64,000 nucleotides of DNA from DMER64 sp049652385 (GTDB lineage Bacteria; Bacteroidota; Bacteroidia; Bacteroidales; UBA932). Of this stretch, positions 48,996 to 58,500 are shown in pieces. Within the stretch, counting starts at the first letter, position 1; each line of letters opens with the position of its first letter. Both the position numbers and the translations under genes were made by a program. Where the stretch lies: positions 62,001-126,000 of the forward strand of contig JBASDX010000004.1 in assembly GCA_049652385.1 (NCBI GenBank). Reading direction: 5' to 3'. The notes beneath the pieces are model-generated. The model was not told the DNA's origin. It ran no database searches and was given only the letters and a program-made list of their open reading frames with translations.

Positions 48996-50041
48996 TGTTT
49001 GTTTCAAAGATTGATAAAAACGAAGTAAATGCGCTGCCACCTATCTCTTTTACGGGAGAAGTAATCCGCATTTCCAACAAGCAACAAGCCGTCAAAGCAG
49101 CAGAAGCCCTTATGCAGGAGCGTATCCTGGGTTTTGATACGGAAACAAAACCGCGTTTTTCTTCCGGAAGGATGTTCAAACCGGCTTTGCTGCAGCTGGC
49201 TACGAATGACCGGGCCTATCTGTTTCATCTGCAAAAAACGGGACTGCCGCAGGCCCTTGCGGACCTTCTGTCTGCTGAAAAGATCATCAAGGTAGGTGCA
49301 GCCATAAAAGACGATATTGCCGGATTGCAACGTTACGCCGCCTTTACCCCGGGTGGTTTTGTGGAATTGCAAGATATGGTCAGCGAATACGGGATTGTAG
49401 ATAAGAGTATAAAAAAATTAACAGCCATAGTGCTGGGCAAAAAAGTCAATAAAAGCCAGCAAATCACCAATTGGGAAGCTTTTCCCCTGACAGAGGCACA
49501 AACCCTGTACGCAGCTACGGACGCTTACGTTTGCTATAGAATATACAACACCCTCAAGAAACACCAGGAGGAAAAAATGTCTCCCAAACAACGTATGTAC
49601 GAGGAAGTCCTGGAGAACGCCAAAGCCTTGATGCACGATGAGGCCGACCTGATTGCCAACATGGCCAATATCAGTGCCCTGATAAAAGAAACGTTCGGCT
49701 TCTGGTGGGTGGGTTTTTACCTGGTGCAGCCAAAACCGCGCGAATTGTTGCTGGGACCCTTCCAGGGACCTCCGGCTTGTACACGCATTCCCTTTGGGAA
49801 AGGTGTTTGCGGCTCGTCGTGGAAAAAAGAAATGACCCTTATTGTACCGGATGTCAGCCAATTTCCGGGACATATAGCCTGCAGTCCTTATTCGCGGTCA
49901 GAAATAGTAGTTCCCGTATGGGACAACCGGGGTCGTATGCGGGCCGTGCTTGACATAGATTCAGAACGGCCGGATACGTTCGACACACTGGATAAAGACT
50001 ATCTGGAAAAAATTACGGGACTGTTTAAAAACCTCTTTTAA
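48992..50041 (+). CDS. Fusion: DEDD 3'-5' exonuclease + GAF free-methionine-R-sulfoxide reductase
   Basis: 349 residues. Residues 1-190 are an RNase D/WRN-like exonuclease: GFDTETKPRF (D-x-E), KVGAAIKDDIAGLQ and YAATDAYVCYRIYNTL (the third and fourth acidic residues). Residues 196-349 are a GAF domain of the fRMsr type: WWVGFYLV, RIPFGKGVCGSSW, IVPDVSQFPGHIACSPYSRS and VLDIDSERPDTF, with the catalytic Cys pattern. At the junction an in-frame ATG (49577) follows a strong Shine-Dalgarno AGGAGG (49566-49571), so the second domain may also be made alone. This suggests two adjacent genes fused by loss of a stop. Confidence 0.85.
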   Translation: MMFVSKIDKNEVNALPPISFTGEVIRISNKQQAVKAAEALMQERILGFDTETKPRFSSGRMFKPALLQLATNDRAYLFHLQKTGLPQALADLLSAEKIIKVGAAIKDDIAGLQRYAAFTPGGFVELQDMVSEYGIVDKSIKKLTAIVLGKKVNKSQQITNWEAFPLTEAQTLYAATDAYVCYRIYNTLKKHQEEKMSPKQRMYEEVLENAKALMHDEADLIANMANISALIKETFGFWWVGFYLVQPKPRELLLGPFQGPPACTRIPFGKGVCGSSWKKEMTLIVPDVSQFPGHIACSPYSRSEIVVPVWDNRGRMRAVLDIDSERPDTFDTLDKDYLEKITGLFKNLF

Positions 50042-50055
50042 TCGAAAAGATTTAC

Positions 50056-50063
50056 TAACTTTG
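50056..50063 (+). promoter_or_regulatory. -7 box of tRNA-Cys
   Basis: TAACTTTG, 17 bp before the mature tRNA 5' end. Confidence 0.6.
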
Positions 50064-50080
50064 CAGTCCTTTGAGGCATT

Positions 50081-50151
50081 GGTACCCTGGCCGAGTGGTT
50101 AGGCATCGGTCTGCAAAACCGAGTACAGCGGTTCGAATCCGCTGGGTACCT
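50081..50151 (+). tRNA. tRNA-Cys (anticodon GCA)
   Basis: 71 nt. Acceptor GGTACCC/GGGTACC, anticodon loop CTGCAAA on stem TCGGT/ACCGA, T-loop GGTTCGAATCC, discriminator U as required for Cys. CCA is not encoded. Confidence 0.95.
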
Positions 50152-50166
50152 CAATTCTTGCTATAC

Positions 50167-50841
50167 ATGACTGGCAATTTGCATTTGTTTTCTTTTCCCC
50201 TGAATGCAATCATAGGGCTGGTCATTTTTTATGCCGGATGGAGGCTGCGGCATTTTATCAAAGACACACATATTTCGATAGCCCTGTTGGTCCTTTTAGC
50301 CGCTGTTTTGACGGAAGGGTTGCTGCCATCACGTATACCCTTTACCGGGAGCTGGCCGTTTGTAACCATCCTGACCTTGTTCCTGATAGTTTGGGGAGCC
50401 CGGCTGTTTCGTTCGTTTTCCCTGATGGGGGCGGGACTTTGGCTGGCGCTTCTGGCCGGTATGCTGGGAAGTGCAGATGCATACAAAACCTCGCTAACCC
50501 TTCCCGCCCATCAATATGTACAGGCACCACTGCCTTTCGATATCCGTCTGGACCGCTTTACCATTGACCGTTATGCAACGGGGGAACCTTTGGAATATGT
50601 GGCAGTACTGTCCTTAAAAGAGGCCATGGACCGGAAGGTGGAAGAAACCTCGGCCCGTCTGCGTGTCAACCACCCCGTACGCTATAAAGGCTACCAAATA
50701 TTTCTTCTGGATTACGAAGAAACACCCCATAAAGAAATCACTTCCTGCACCGTTCTTGTTACACGACAACCGTGGAATATACTTGTTTTATTGGGTATCC
50801 TCCTGATGATGGGCGGTGCTGTCAAAAATTTCTTTGTATGA
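50167..50841 (+). CDS. ResB-like cytochrome c biogenesis protein
   Basis: 224 residues with four membrane segments (about 10-25, 38-54, 64-80, 203-220) and a periplasmic domain with YVAVLSLKEAMDRKVEE and NHPVRYKGYQIFLLDYE, the ResB/Ccs1 pattern (NhPl.Y.G...Y). It delivers reduced apocytochrome and heme for system II maturation together with CcsA, whose gene overlaps it (ATGA). ATG at 50167 chosen; the open frame upstream runs into tRNA-Cys. Confidence 0.85.
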   Translation: MTGNLHLFSFPLNAIIGLVIFYAGWRLRHFIKDTHISIALLVLLAAVLTEGLLPSRIPFTGSWPFVTILTLFLIVWGARLFRSFSLMGAGLWLALLAGMLGSADAYKTSLTLPAHQYVQAPLPFDIRLDRFTIDRYATGEPLEYVAVLSLKEAMDRKVEETSARLRVNHPVRYKGYQIFLLDYEETPHKEITSCTVLVTRQPWNILVLLGILLMMGGAVKNFFV

Positions 50842-51620
50842 GCCGTGACATCTATACGCTTTTAACCCTAATATCCGGCGCCCTCTGGATGGCAGGTGCC
50901 TTCTTGTCGTTCCGGCGTACTCAAAAAGCTTTCTTTTGGACGGTTCTTGTCTATGGTGCAGGTATTTTTGTGTACGGAGCGCTTGTGGCAATAATGTGGG
51001 TAGTACAAAAGAGGCCTCCGATGGTTACGATGGGTGAAATCCGGTTGTGGTATGCCCTCTTTCTTTCTTTGGTGGGGCTGCTTACTTTCTTGCGTTGGAG
51101 GTCTTCCCTTATACTCCCCCTGTCAACGGTCATGGCCGTTGTCTTTGCCGCCATCAACCTGCTGCGGCCGCACATCCACAGCCACGTATTAGCCCCGGCC
51201 CTGCGAAGCATTTTTTTTGTGCCGCACGTTACCGTGTATATGTTTTCTTATGCCTTGCTGGCGTGCTCTTTTTTGCTTACGCCGGTTTTGTTTTTCAGTA
51301 GTAAAAAAAGAGGCTTGTTGACTATAGACACGCTCTCCCGCATGGGTTTTTCGTTGTTTACCATGGGTATGCTTCTAGGTGCTGTCTGGGCCCGCCGGGC
51401 CTGGGGTGATTATTGGACGTGGGATCCGAAAGAAACCTGGGCGGCCGTTACGTGGCTTTTGTACCTGCTGTATTTTCATATTCGTCAAACAAAACCGCAA
51501 TCAAAAAAAACGGCAGCACTGATTCTTGTCATTGCTTTCTTATCTTTGCAACTGTGTTGGTACGGATACCGGTATCTTCCCGGAGCAGAAACAGGATTGC
51601 ACAACTATGTAGTACGATGA
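50838..51620 (+). CDS. ccsA: CcsA/CcmC-type heme handling protein
   Basis: 260 residues, about seven to eight membrane segments. The heme-binding WWD motif is WGDYWTWDPKETWA near residue 200, with conserved His residues in FVPHVTVYMFSYALL and in the last periplasmic loop. With ResB it forms the system II heme lyase. Downstream is a three-heme protein coupled by ATGA overlap. Confidence 0.9.
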   Translation: MSRDIYTLLTLISGALWMAGAFLSFRRTQKAFFWTVLVYGAGIFVYGALVAIMWVVQKRPPMVTMGEIRLWYALFLSLVGLLTFLRWRSSLILPLSTVMAVVFAAINLLRPHIHSHVLAPALRSIFFVPHVTVYMFSYALLACSFLLTPVLFFSSKKRGLLTIDTLSRMGFSLFTMGMLLGAVWARRAWGDYWTWDPKETWAAVTWLLYLLYFHIRQTKPQSKKTAALILVIAFLSLQLCWYGYRYLPGAETGLHNYVVR

Positions 51621-53029
51621 AGGACATTAAGTATAAAAAAGCATTAACCATACTGTGGAGGATGTTTGGATCTGTTGTGATGCTCATAGGATTGGGCATC
51701 TTCCTATCGCGTATTGTCAATAAAGCTCCTTCCGGCAAACTGCCGGAAGTAAAACAAATGGAAATTATCGTGGAGCAGGGCGGTTGCATGATTTGTCATG
51801 CCGGCTGGGACAAGGAGCGTTTGGGCACCCAATGGCCCATCATTGGAAAGCTTACCGACAAAGATGCTTCCAGGGGTATGCGCTATTCAAACATGAGTCT
51901 GGCCATGGTACAACTGTATGACAACACGCCCATCAACCAGTCCGTACTTCATAAATTACAAAGGGTTGTACTGAACAGAAGCATGCCCCCTTTCAGTTTT
52001 ACATTGACACACTGGAAATCGCCTTTGACAAAAGGAAAACAGGAAATATTTCTTCGCTGGATATACGGCCGCATGAACCGCGACTTCGGTATTCCTTATC
52101 CTGCCACTCATGCACAATTTCAACCCATCCGCCCGGTACCTGACACTTTGATTATCGATCCCGGGAAAGCCGCTTTGGGAGAACTTTTATACCACGATAC
52201 AAGGTTGAGCTCTGATCAAACGCTTTCCTGTGCCTCTTGCCATAATACTGAAACAGGGGGAACGGATAACCAACGGTTTTCCATTGGTATATTCAACCAA
52301 CCTTGTGAAACCACAACGCTGACTACCTACAACGCCATCTTTCATACTTTTTTTTCATGGGACGGAGCCTCCTCTACTCCGGAAGAGCTGCTAGACATGC
52401 ATTTCAAAGACCCCGTTAAAATGCAGTCAGATACACTGGAACGGGTTATAGAACTCTTAAAGGCCGATAAAGCATTGCAGGGTCTTTTTACACAAGCCTA
52501 TCCGGGAACGGGGTTAACGGACAGCACCCTGACGGATGCTTTGGTAGAATACCTGAAAACACTCATAACACCTGACAGTCCGTTTGACAGGTACCTGAAG
52601 GGCAATGAAGACGCCATCACACGTAGCGCCAAAAAAGGGTACGATCTGTTCAAGAAATACGGCTGTGCCACTTGTCATAACGGCGTAGCTGCAGGCGGTA
52701 CGTCCATGGAATATGCAGGTATAGCCAATTCTTTTTTCCCCAATCGTGAAGACCTCAGACTGGAAGATATGGGCCATTATAAGGTAACGGGTAACCCCCT
52801 GGATATGCACCGGTTCAAAGTACCCGGCCTTAGGAATATAGAATTTACGTATCCGTATTTTCACAACGCCATTACCGATAATTTGCGAGTTGCTGTTTCG
52901 GCCATGGCTTACCACCAAAAAAACATAAGACTCACTGACAAAGAGAAAGATAGAATTGTAGCTTTCCTTAAAACCCTGACGGGAGAACACCCAGATTTGT
53001 CACAAAATAAACCACAGATGCAAGAATAA
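51617..53029 (+). CDS. Membrane-anchored three-heme cytochrome c / MauG-like peroxidase
   Basis: 470 residues. One N-terminal membrane segment (VVMLIGLGIFLSRIV), then three CxxCH heme sites: CMICH (about residue 57), CASCH (about 211) and CATCH (about 353). The second and third belong to a di-heme peroxidase domain (GELLYHDTRLSSDQTLSCASCHN, TLTTYNAIFHTFFSWDG, FKVPGLRNIEFTYPYFHN). The first is an extra monoheme domain. Such proteins reduce H2O2 or oxidise partners in the periplasm. The genes for its own heme attachment lie directly upstream, and all three ORFs overlap by 4 bp. Confidence 0.88.
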   Translation: MKDIKYKKALTILWRMFGSVVMLIGLGIFLSRIVNKAPSGKLPEVKQMEIIVEQGGCMICHAGWDKERLGTQWPIIGKLTDKDASRGMRYSNMSLAMVQLYDNTPINQSVLHKLQRVVLNRSMPPFSFTLTHWKSPLTKGKQEIFLRWIYGRMNRDFGIPYPATHAQFQPIRPVPDTLIIDPGKAALGELLYHDTRLSSDQTLSCASCHNTETGGTDNQRFSIGIFNQPCETTTLTTYNAIFHTFFSWDGASSTPEELLDMHFKDPVKMQSDTLERVIELLKADKALQGLFTQAYPGTGLTDSTLTDALVEYLKTLITPDSPFDRYLKGNEDAITRSAKKGYDLFKKYGCATCHNGVAAGGTSMEYAGIANSFFPNREDLRLEDMGHYKVTGNPLDMHRFKVPGLRNIEFTYPYFHNAITDNLRVAVSAMAYHQKNIRLTDKEKDRIVAFLKTLTGEHPDLSQNKPQMQE

Positions 53030-53927
53030 AGAGTGCCAGCCACACTTTGCGTCCAAAAAGTCTTGTTTCCGAAAACAACGACGTTATAAAATACGAAGCC
53101 GGAATCAGAAACAGCACCGTAAATCCCTGTGCGTGTCCGGGCCAAATGAAAAGACCGGCGGCGGTAAAAAGAAGAAACCAAAACATGGCATGGTAAAAAC
53201 GGGTTTTATTCAGAGACCCAGACGAATCTCTTCTTATACCCCTGACTATCACTGATAAAAGCAATAATAACACGAATACCATCAAGGATACCCATTGCGT
53301 CAGGCTAAAAGTTTGCAAGCCAAAAGTCACATTTCGTAACGTGAGTTCTTTCAGAGTACGTTCCATATAAAGTCCTATATCGTAACCGGCAAACCAAAAT
53401 CCGGCGGCAAGCAATATAAAAGGCACGACAATGCCGCCCAAAAATGCCAGAAAGTTCTTGAGCGTTACTTCTGACATCAATATAAGTCCTATAATCAGAG
53501 GCATATATAATAGAAAAGCCGGACGGAACAGCAGTCCCGCACAAGTAATATAGAAAGCTCCAATGAAAGAATGGGAACGGCCCAATTGCTCATGAGACCC
53601 GGCGGCCAATCTGTAAAGGGCACCCGTTACAAACACACCGGCTACAACGGCCTGCCATTTGTCATACGAACAAGGCGATACGGCCACAAGCCAGGCATAC
53701 GTTACTAAAATCCAGCGTGTTCTATCGGGGAGCAAACCATACGTATCACAAAACAACGTAAGTATTATACCCGTTGCCAGCACCGGTATAACGGTCAGCA
53801 AAAGTACAACCGTATTGTTTTCCGGCTGGTTCACAAAAAGAAAAATAACCCTGAAAGCCAGCAATATAAACAACGACAACAGCAAGGCCCCCCATGCGCT
53901 GCGTTTTATATAATCTGTAAAAATCAT
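52968..53927 (-). CDS. Multi-pass membrane protein (DUF6427-like)
   Basis: 319 residues, about eight to nine hydrophobic segments, with short charged loops and a FITSLFSETRLFGRKVWLALF stretch near the end. No catalytic motif. It resembles Bacteroidetes membrane proteins near purD, function unknown. The ATG overlaps the purD stop (ATGA). Its 3' end overlaps the 3' end of the cytochrome gene antisense by 62 bp. Confidence 0.6.
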   Translation of the reverse strand: MIFTDYIKRSAWGALLLSLFILLAFRVIFLFVNQPENNTVVLLLTVIPVLATGIILTLFCDTYGLLPDRTRWILVTYAWLVAVSPCSYDKWQAVVAGVFVTGALYRLAAGSHEQLGRSHSFIGAFYITCAGLLFRPAFLLYMPLIIGLILMSEVTLKNFLAFLGGIVVPFILLAAGFWFAGYDIGLYMERTLKELTLRNVTFGLQTFSLTQWVSLMVFVLLLLLSVIVRGIRRDSSGSLNKTRFYHAMFWFLLFTAAGLFIWPGHAQGFTVLFLIPASYFITSLFSETRLFGRKVWLALFILASVVYFVTNLGVLPSGF

Positions 53928-55240
53928 AACAAATCGTTCCCTATGTCTGTTCTGTAATACATACCTGTAAAATGTACCTGCTTAAGCTGCCGGTATACTG
54001 TCTGTTGCGCCTGTTCCAGCATAGCTTCCCGGGCTCCCACGGCCAGAACCCGCCCGCCGGCAGTCACTACGGCAGTACCTTTCTTTCGGTTCAACCCTGT
54101 CGCTTCTTCCGTTGTTCCCATATGAAATACCGTCGCACCCGTAACCTGTTCCAGGCCTTCAATGCGTTTGCCTTTGTCACAAGGCCCCGGATATCCTTCC
54201 ATAGCCGCTACTACCGTTACGGCGTGCCCGGCGGACGGTTTCAGGGGTATCTGCTGCAAGGTTCCTGTTTTCAGTGACATGCAGGCGGCTGCCAAGTCTC
54301 CTTCCAGACACAACATGACCGATTGCGTTTCCGGATCGCCCATGCGCACGTTATATTCTATGACATAAGGGTCACCTGCGCAATTCATCAAGCCAAAAAA
54401 GAGGAATCCTTTGTAGTCTATTCCCTCCTTTCTGAGTCCTTGTAAGGTAGGACGGATTATGCGCTGCTCTACTTTATCCATAAACGCTTTGTCGGCAAAG
54501 GGTACCGGAGATACAGCCCCCATCCCGCCCGTATTGAGCCCGGTGTCTCCTTCTCCAATGCGTTTGTAATCTTTGGCGTTGGGCAGGATTTTGTAGTCTG
54601 TCCCATCGGTCAGGATAAACACAGACACCTCAATGCCCCGGAGAAAAGATTCAATAACCACTTTGTCTCCGGCTTGTCCAAATTGCCCGTCCATCATCTC
54701 TTTCAGGCACTTTTGTGCTTCCGTTTTGTCCGGAGCTATGATGACGCCTTTGCCTGCGGCCAACCCGTCTGCTTTCAATACGTACGGTGCCTGCTGGGTT
54801 TCCATAAAGTCACAGGCTTCTGCATACGCTTTGTTTGTAAACGTTTTATAGCCGGCCGTGGGAATCCCGTAGGTATGCATAAACTGCTTGGCAAAATCCT
54901 TGCTGCCTTCCAATTGTGCTCCGGCCGCCGTAGGACCCACCACCAGCACGTCTTGTAGTTCCGGCTGCTTGTGGCAATAATCGGCAATGCCCTTGACCAG
55001 CGGCTCTTCCGGCCCTACCACCAGCATGTCAATTCCATGGGAGCGTAACGTATCTTTTACCTTCGGAAAATCCAGTGGAGAAAGAGAAATATTATGGGTC
55101 TGTTTCCCGTTATACAGCACTACCGTACCGGTACCCGCATTGCCCGGTGCCACGTACAGCTCATCTACCAGGGGAGATTGTGCCAATTTCCAGGCCAGGG
55201 CATGTTCCCGCCCACCGGAACCCAAAACAAGAATCTTCAT
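53924..55240 (-). CDS. purD: Phosphoribosylamine--glycine ligase (GAR synthetase)
   Basis: 438 residues, ATP-grasp. KILVLGSGGREHALAWKL, PEEPLVKGIADY, SKDFAKQFM, LKADGLAAGKGVIIA, IGEGDTGLNTGGMGAVSP and EYNVRMGDPETQ are all PurD marks. It joins phosphoribosylamine and glycine, the second step of purine synthesis. Its promoter lies only 5 bp upstream. Confidence 0.96.
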   Translation of the reverse strand: MKILVLGSGGREHALAWKLAQSPLVDELYVAPGNAGTGTVVLYNGKQTHNISLSPLDFPKVKDTLRSHGIDMLVVGPEEPLVKGIADYCHKQPELQDVLVVGPTAAGAQLEGSKDFAKQFMHTYGIPTAGYKTFTNKAYAEACDFMETQQAPYVLKADGLAAGKGVIIAPDKTEAQKCLKEMMDGQFGQAGDKVVIESFLRGIEVSVFILTDGTDYKILPNAKDYKRIGEGDTGLNTGGMGAVSPVPFADKAFMDKVEQRIIRPTLQGLRKEGIDYKGFLFFGLMNCAGDPYVIEYNVRMGDPETQSVMLCLEGDLAAACMSLKTGTLQQIPLKPSAGHAVTVVAAMEGYPGPCDKGKRIEGLEQVTGATVFHMGTTEEATGLNRKKGTAVVTAGGRVLAVGAREAMLEQAQQTVYRQLKQVHFTGMYYRTDIGNDLL

Positions 55241-55244
55241 AGTG

Positions 55245-55252
55245 CAAAAGTA
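55245..55252 (-). promoter_or_regulatory. -7 box of purD, predicting a nearly leaderless mRNA
   Basis: TACTTTTG on the leftward strand ends 4 bp before the purD ATG (55240), so transcription would begin at or next to the start codon. Confidence 0.5.
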
Positions 55253-55312
55253 GCAAGAATTTAAGTGTTAGACACGACCGTACAAGAAGTGTCGAATAAA
55301 TACTACATTTTT

Positions 55313-55343
55313 TTTGCTATGTGATTACTTTTCTTTATCTTTA
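55313..55343 (+). promoter_or_regulatory. Promoter of the susCD operon
   Basis: TTTG at 55313-55316 and TATCTTTA at 55336-55343, spacing 19 bp. Close to the -33/-7 consensus, differing only in the last base. The leader to the susC ATG is about 160 nt. Confidence 0.5.
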
Positions 55344-55385
55344 ACCAGTATTTCATTAACCATTAGATGTTACATTAGTGCATTA

Positions 55386-55408
55386 CGCAAAGGATTATAT
55401 CGTTTGCG
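55386..55408 (+). other. Hairpin in the susC leader
   Basis: CGCAAA and TTTGCG form a 6-bp stem around an 11-nt loop in the leader, 50 nt before the leader terminator. It could compete or cooperate with it. Confidence 0.4.
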
Positions 55409-55455
55409 GTTTTTCCCCCGCTACCAACTGCTCCTTCTTTGGTTCTTCTTTCATC

Positions 55456-55476
55456 AGGCCCTGACGGGCTTTTTTT
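55456..55476 (+). terminator. Terminator inside the susC leader (possible attenuator)
   Basis: AGGCCC-TGAC-GGGCT stem followed by seven T (55470-55476), 34 bp before the susC ATG and downstream of the promoter. In this position it would stop transcription unless read-through is induced. Confidence 0.6.
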
Positions 55477-55509
55477 ATGCTCTTTCATTTAATCTAAACT
55501 ACCTAAGAA

Positions 55510-58500
55510 ATGTTAAAACGAGCTTTATTGCTCTTGTGCACATTGACTGTATTCACACTACACATGAACGCACAAGTTAAAGTAACCGGTAAGGTAACAG
55601 ATGCTTCCGATGGTTCCCCCATTCCATTCGCATCGGTTATTATCAAAGGAACCGTTACCGGTGTATCTGCCGACCTGAACGGAATGTATTCAATCAGCAA
55701 TGTACCTGCAGATGGTACATTGATTTTCTCAAGTATTGGATACGAAACGTATGAGGTTACTGTAAACAACAGGGCAGAAATCAACGTATCACTGGCACAA
55801 CAGGCCGTGGGTCTTGACCAGGTGCTGGTGGTGGCTTATGGAACAACGACTAAAGGGTCGTATTCCGGGTCAGCAACCCAACTTCGGCAGGAAGGATTTA
55901 AAGACGTTCCGGTTATCAGCTTTGAGCAGGCCATTACGGGTGCGGTACCCGGTGTTCAAATTACCCAGAAATCAGGGCAACCCGGATCATTACCTGAAAT
56001 CCGTATCCGCGGGTTTGGTTCCTTCAATGCAGGGAATGATCCGTTATATGTCATTGACGGAGTGCCGGCAACCAGTGGTGACTGGGGGTCCGAGAACATT
56101 TACACAAGTGCTATGAACTTCCTGAACCCAAGCGACATTGAGTCAATTACCATCCTCAAGGACGCTGCCGCCTCTTCCCTGTACGGTTCCAGAGCCTCTA
56201 ACGGAGTCATCCTCATTACGACCAAAAAAGGACGGGCAGGAAAAGTAGTTACCTCTTTCAAATCGAGCGTGGGTTTCTCTTATTTTGCCATGAACAACTA
56301 CCCGCAAGTAACAGAAGCCGAACAAGAAGAACTGGTACGTGAAGCCTGGACCAACTACGGAACGGACAACCCTGCCCAATGGCAAAGTTTTGGGACGTTA
56401 GACAACTACGTAAAAGCCCAGGTGGAAAAATATTTTCCCTCTCGTAAAAACGACCTGATATACGTCAAGTGGGAAGATGAACTTTTCAGAACAGCCGTTT
56501 CCCAGAACTACGAATTGTCGTTGTCCGGCGGTAATGAAAAATCAAAAGTATATGCTTCCGTAGCTTACAACGACGATAAAGGGATCAATAAAATTCAATA
56601 CCTCAGGAGGTATACAGCCCATATCAATGCAGAACACACATTGAACAATTATCTGAAAGTAGGAGCTTCATTCCAATTTTCCGACCAGATGCAAAGCGGA
56701 CACCAGGACGGACAAGCTAAAGATAACGTCTTTTACCTGTGGAAAGCACACCTTACGCCCCGGTGGCCCTTTAAATACGCAGATGGCTCTTATTGGCAGG
56801 AGTTTTATGCAGCCGGCAGTACGCGGGTGAACCCCGTTCCTCAGTTCCATCTGCAGATTAATGATGCTACGCAAATGCGTACCATATTAAAAGGATGGGC
56901 CGAGCTAAGCATTACAAAAGACCTGAAGATTAAAAGCATAGTCAGTAAAGACTATTTGAAAATGCACGACCGGTTCAACTGGCTGTACGGACATATCAAC
57001 TTTACGGCTTATGGTCAGGGTTATGCTTCTGACCGCTACAGGTTTGTTGACAAAATGGTAAGCAGTACGGTAGCCACTTATTACAAATCTCTGAAACAAC
57101 ATAACTTCTCGCTTATGGCAGGTTGGGAAGCCGAAAGAGATGAATTTCTGTACACGCGTCTTGCCAAAATTGATTTCTCCAACTTCGGAGCTACGGAATC
57201 TGCATTGGCAACCAACTATCAAGCCGGATTTACGTACAGAAGTTTGTCCAACCTGCTGTCCTTTATCAGCAACTTCACCTATGACTTTGACAGCCGGTAT
57301 TACATAGCGGCTTCTTACAGAAGAGACGGATCGTCCAGACTGGGCCCCGATACGCGTTGGGGTGATTTCTGGTCCGTATCGGGCTCCTGGAGAATCAGCA
57401 ACGAGCGCTTTATGTCAAACGTGCTATGGATTAACGATTTGCGTATCAGAGGTTCCTACGGTACCAGCGGGAACCTGCCTTCCGACAGGTTCGGTTACAT
57501 GGCCACTTTTGCTTACGGTATTTACGGTACCGAGGCGGCCGGATACCCCAATAACCTGGCCAACAAAGACCTTACCTGGGAAAAGAACCACAACTGGAAT
57601 ATAGGTCTGGATGCACGTTTGTTTGATATGGTGGACATTGTTGCAGAGTACTACAACAAGAAAACATTAGACCTGCTTCTGAATGCTACGGTACCATCGA
57701 CTACAGGTTTCAGCAGCGCCTTGCGCAACATCGGTTCTATGGAAAATAAAGGTGTGGAATTGTCTCTTAACGTAGATATCATCAAACGTAAAGAAATGAC
57801 GTTACAAGCCGGAGTCAATTGGGCAACCCTTAAAAATACCGTCCTTGCCCTGTCTGAAGAAGGAGAACAAATTGTGAGCAGACCTCATATCAGAAAAGCC
57901 GGGTACTCCATGTATCAATTCTACACAAGAGAGTATTACGGAGTAGATCCTCAAACGGGTCTTCCCCGGTATTATTCCAACGCCAAATTGGCCGACGGCA
58001 CACTTGATAAAACTTTAGTGAACAGGGCACAGGCTTCATCGGCCATCCTGGAAGGAATGACAGCCATTCCCAAAGGCTTTGGAGGTTTCAACATACTCTT
58101 CAGCTACAAATCCTTGTCGGCCACTATGTCCTGGGTTTACAAATACGGACATTACGTATGGGATGACGGTACGGATACACTACACGACGACGGTTACAAC
58201 TCCTACACCAACATCTCCAAAGACCAGCTTAAGAGATGGCAGAAACCGGGTGACATTACCCACGTACCACGCAGGGTTGCCGGAAATACGCACGGAGGCT
58301 ATTACGATTCCAGCCGTGCCATACATAAAGGAGACTACATGAGACTGAAGAACCTGACGGTGTCATGGAATCTGCCGCAAAACCTGCTTAGCAGAGTCCG
58401 CATTACGAATGCCAGGGTATATGTGTCCGGGCATAATCTATTGACCTTTACAGGATTGGATTTTGATCCTGAAGTACACGCCAGTGGTTATTACAACTTT

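Noticed and set aside
50071..50166. Upstream start for the ResB-like gene
   Set aside because: That part lies inside tRNA-Cys; the ATG at 50167 begins the first membrane segment.
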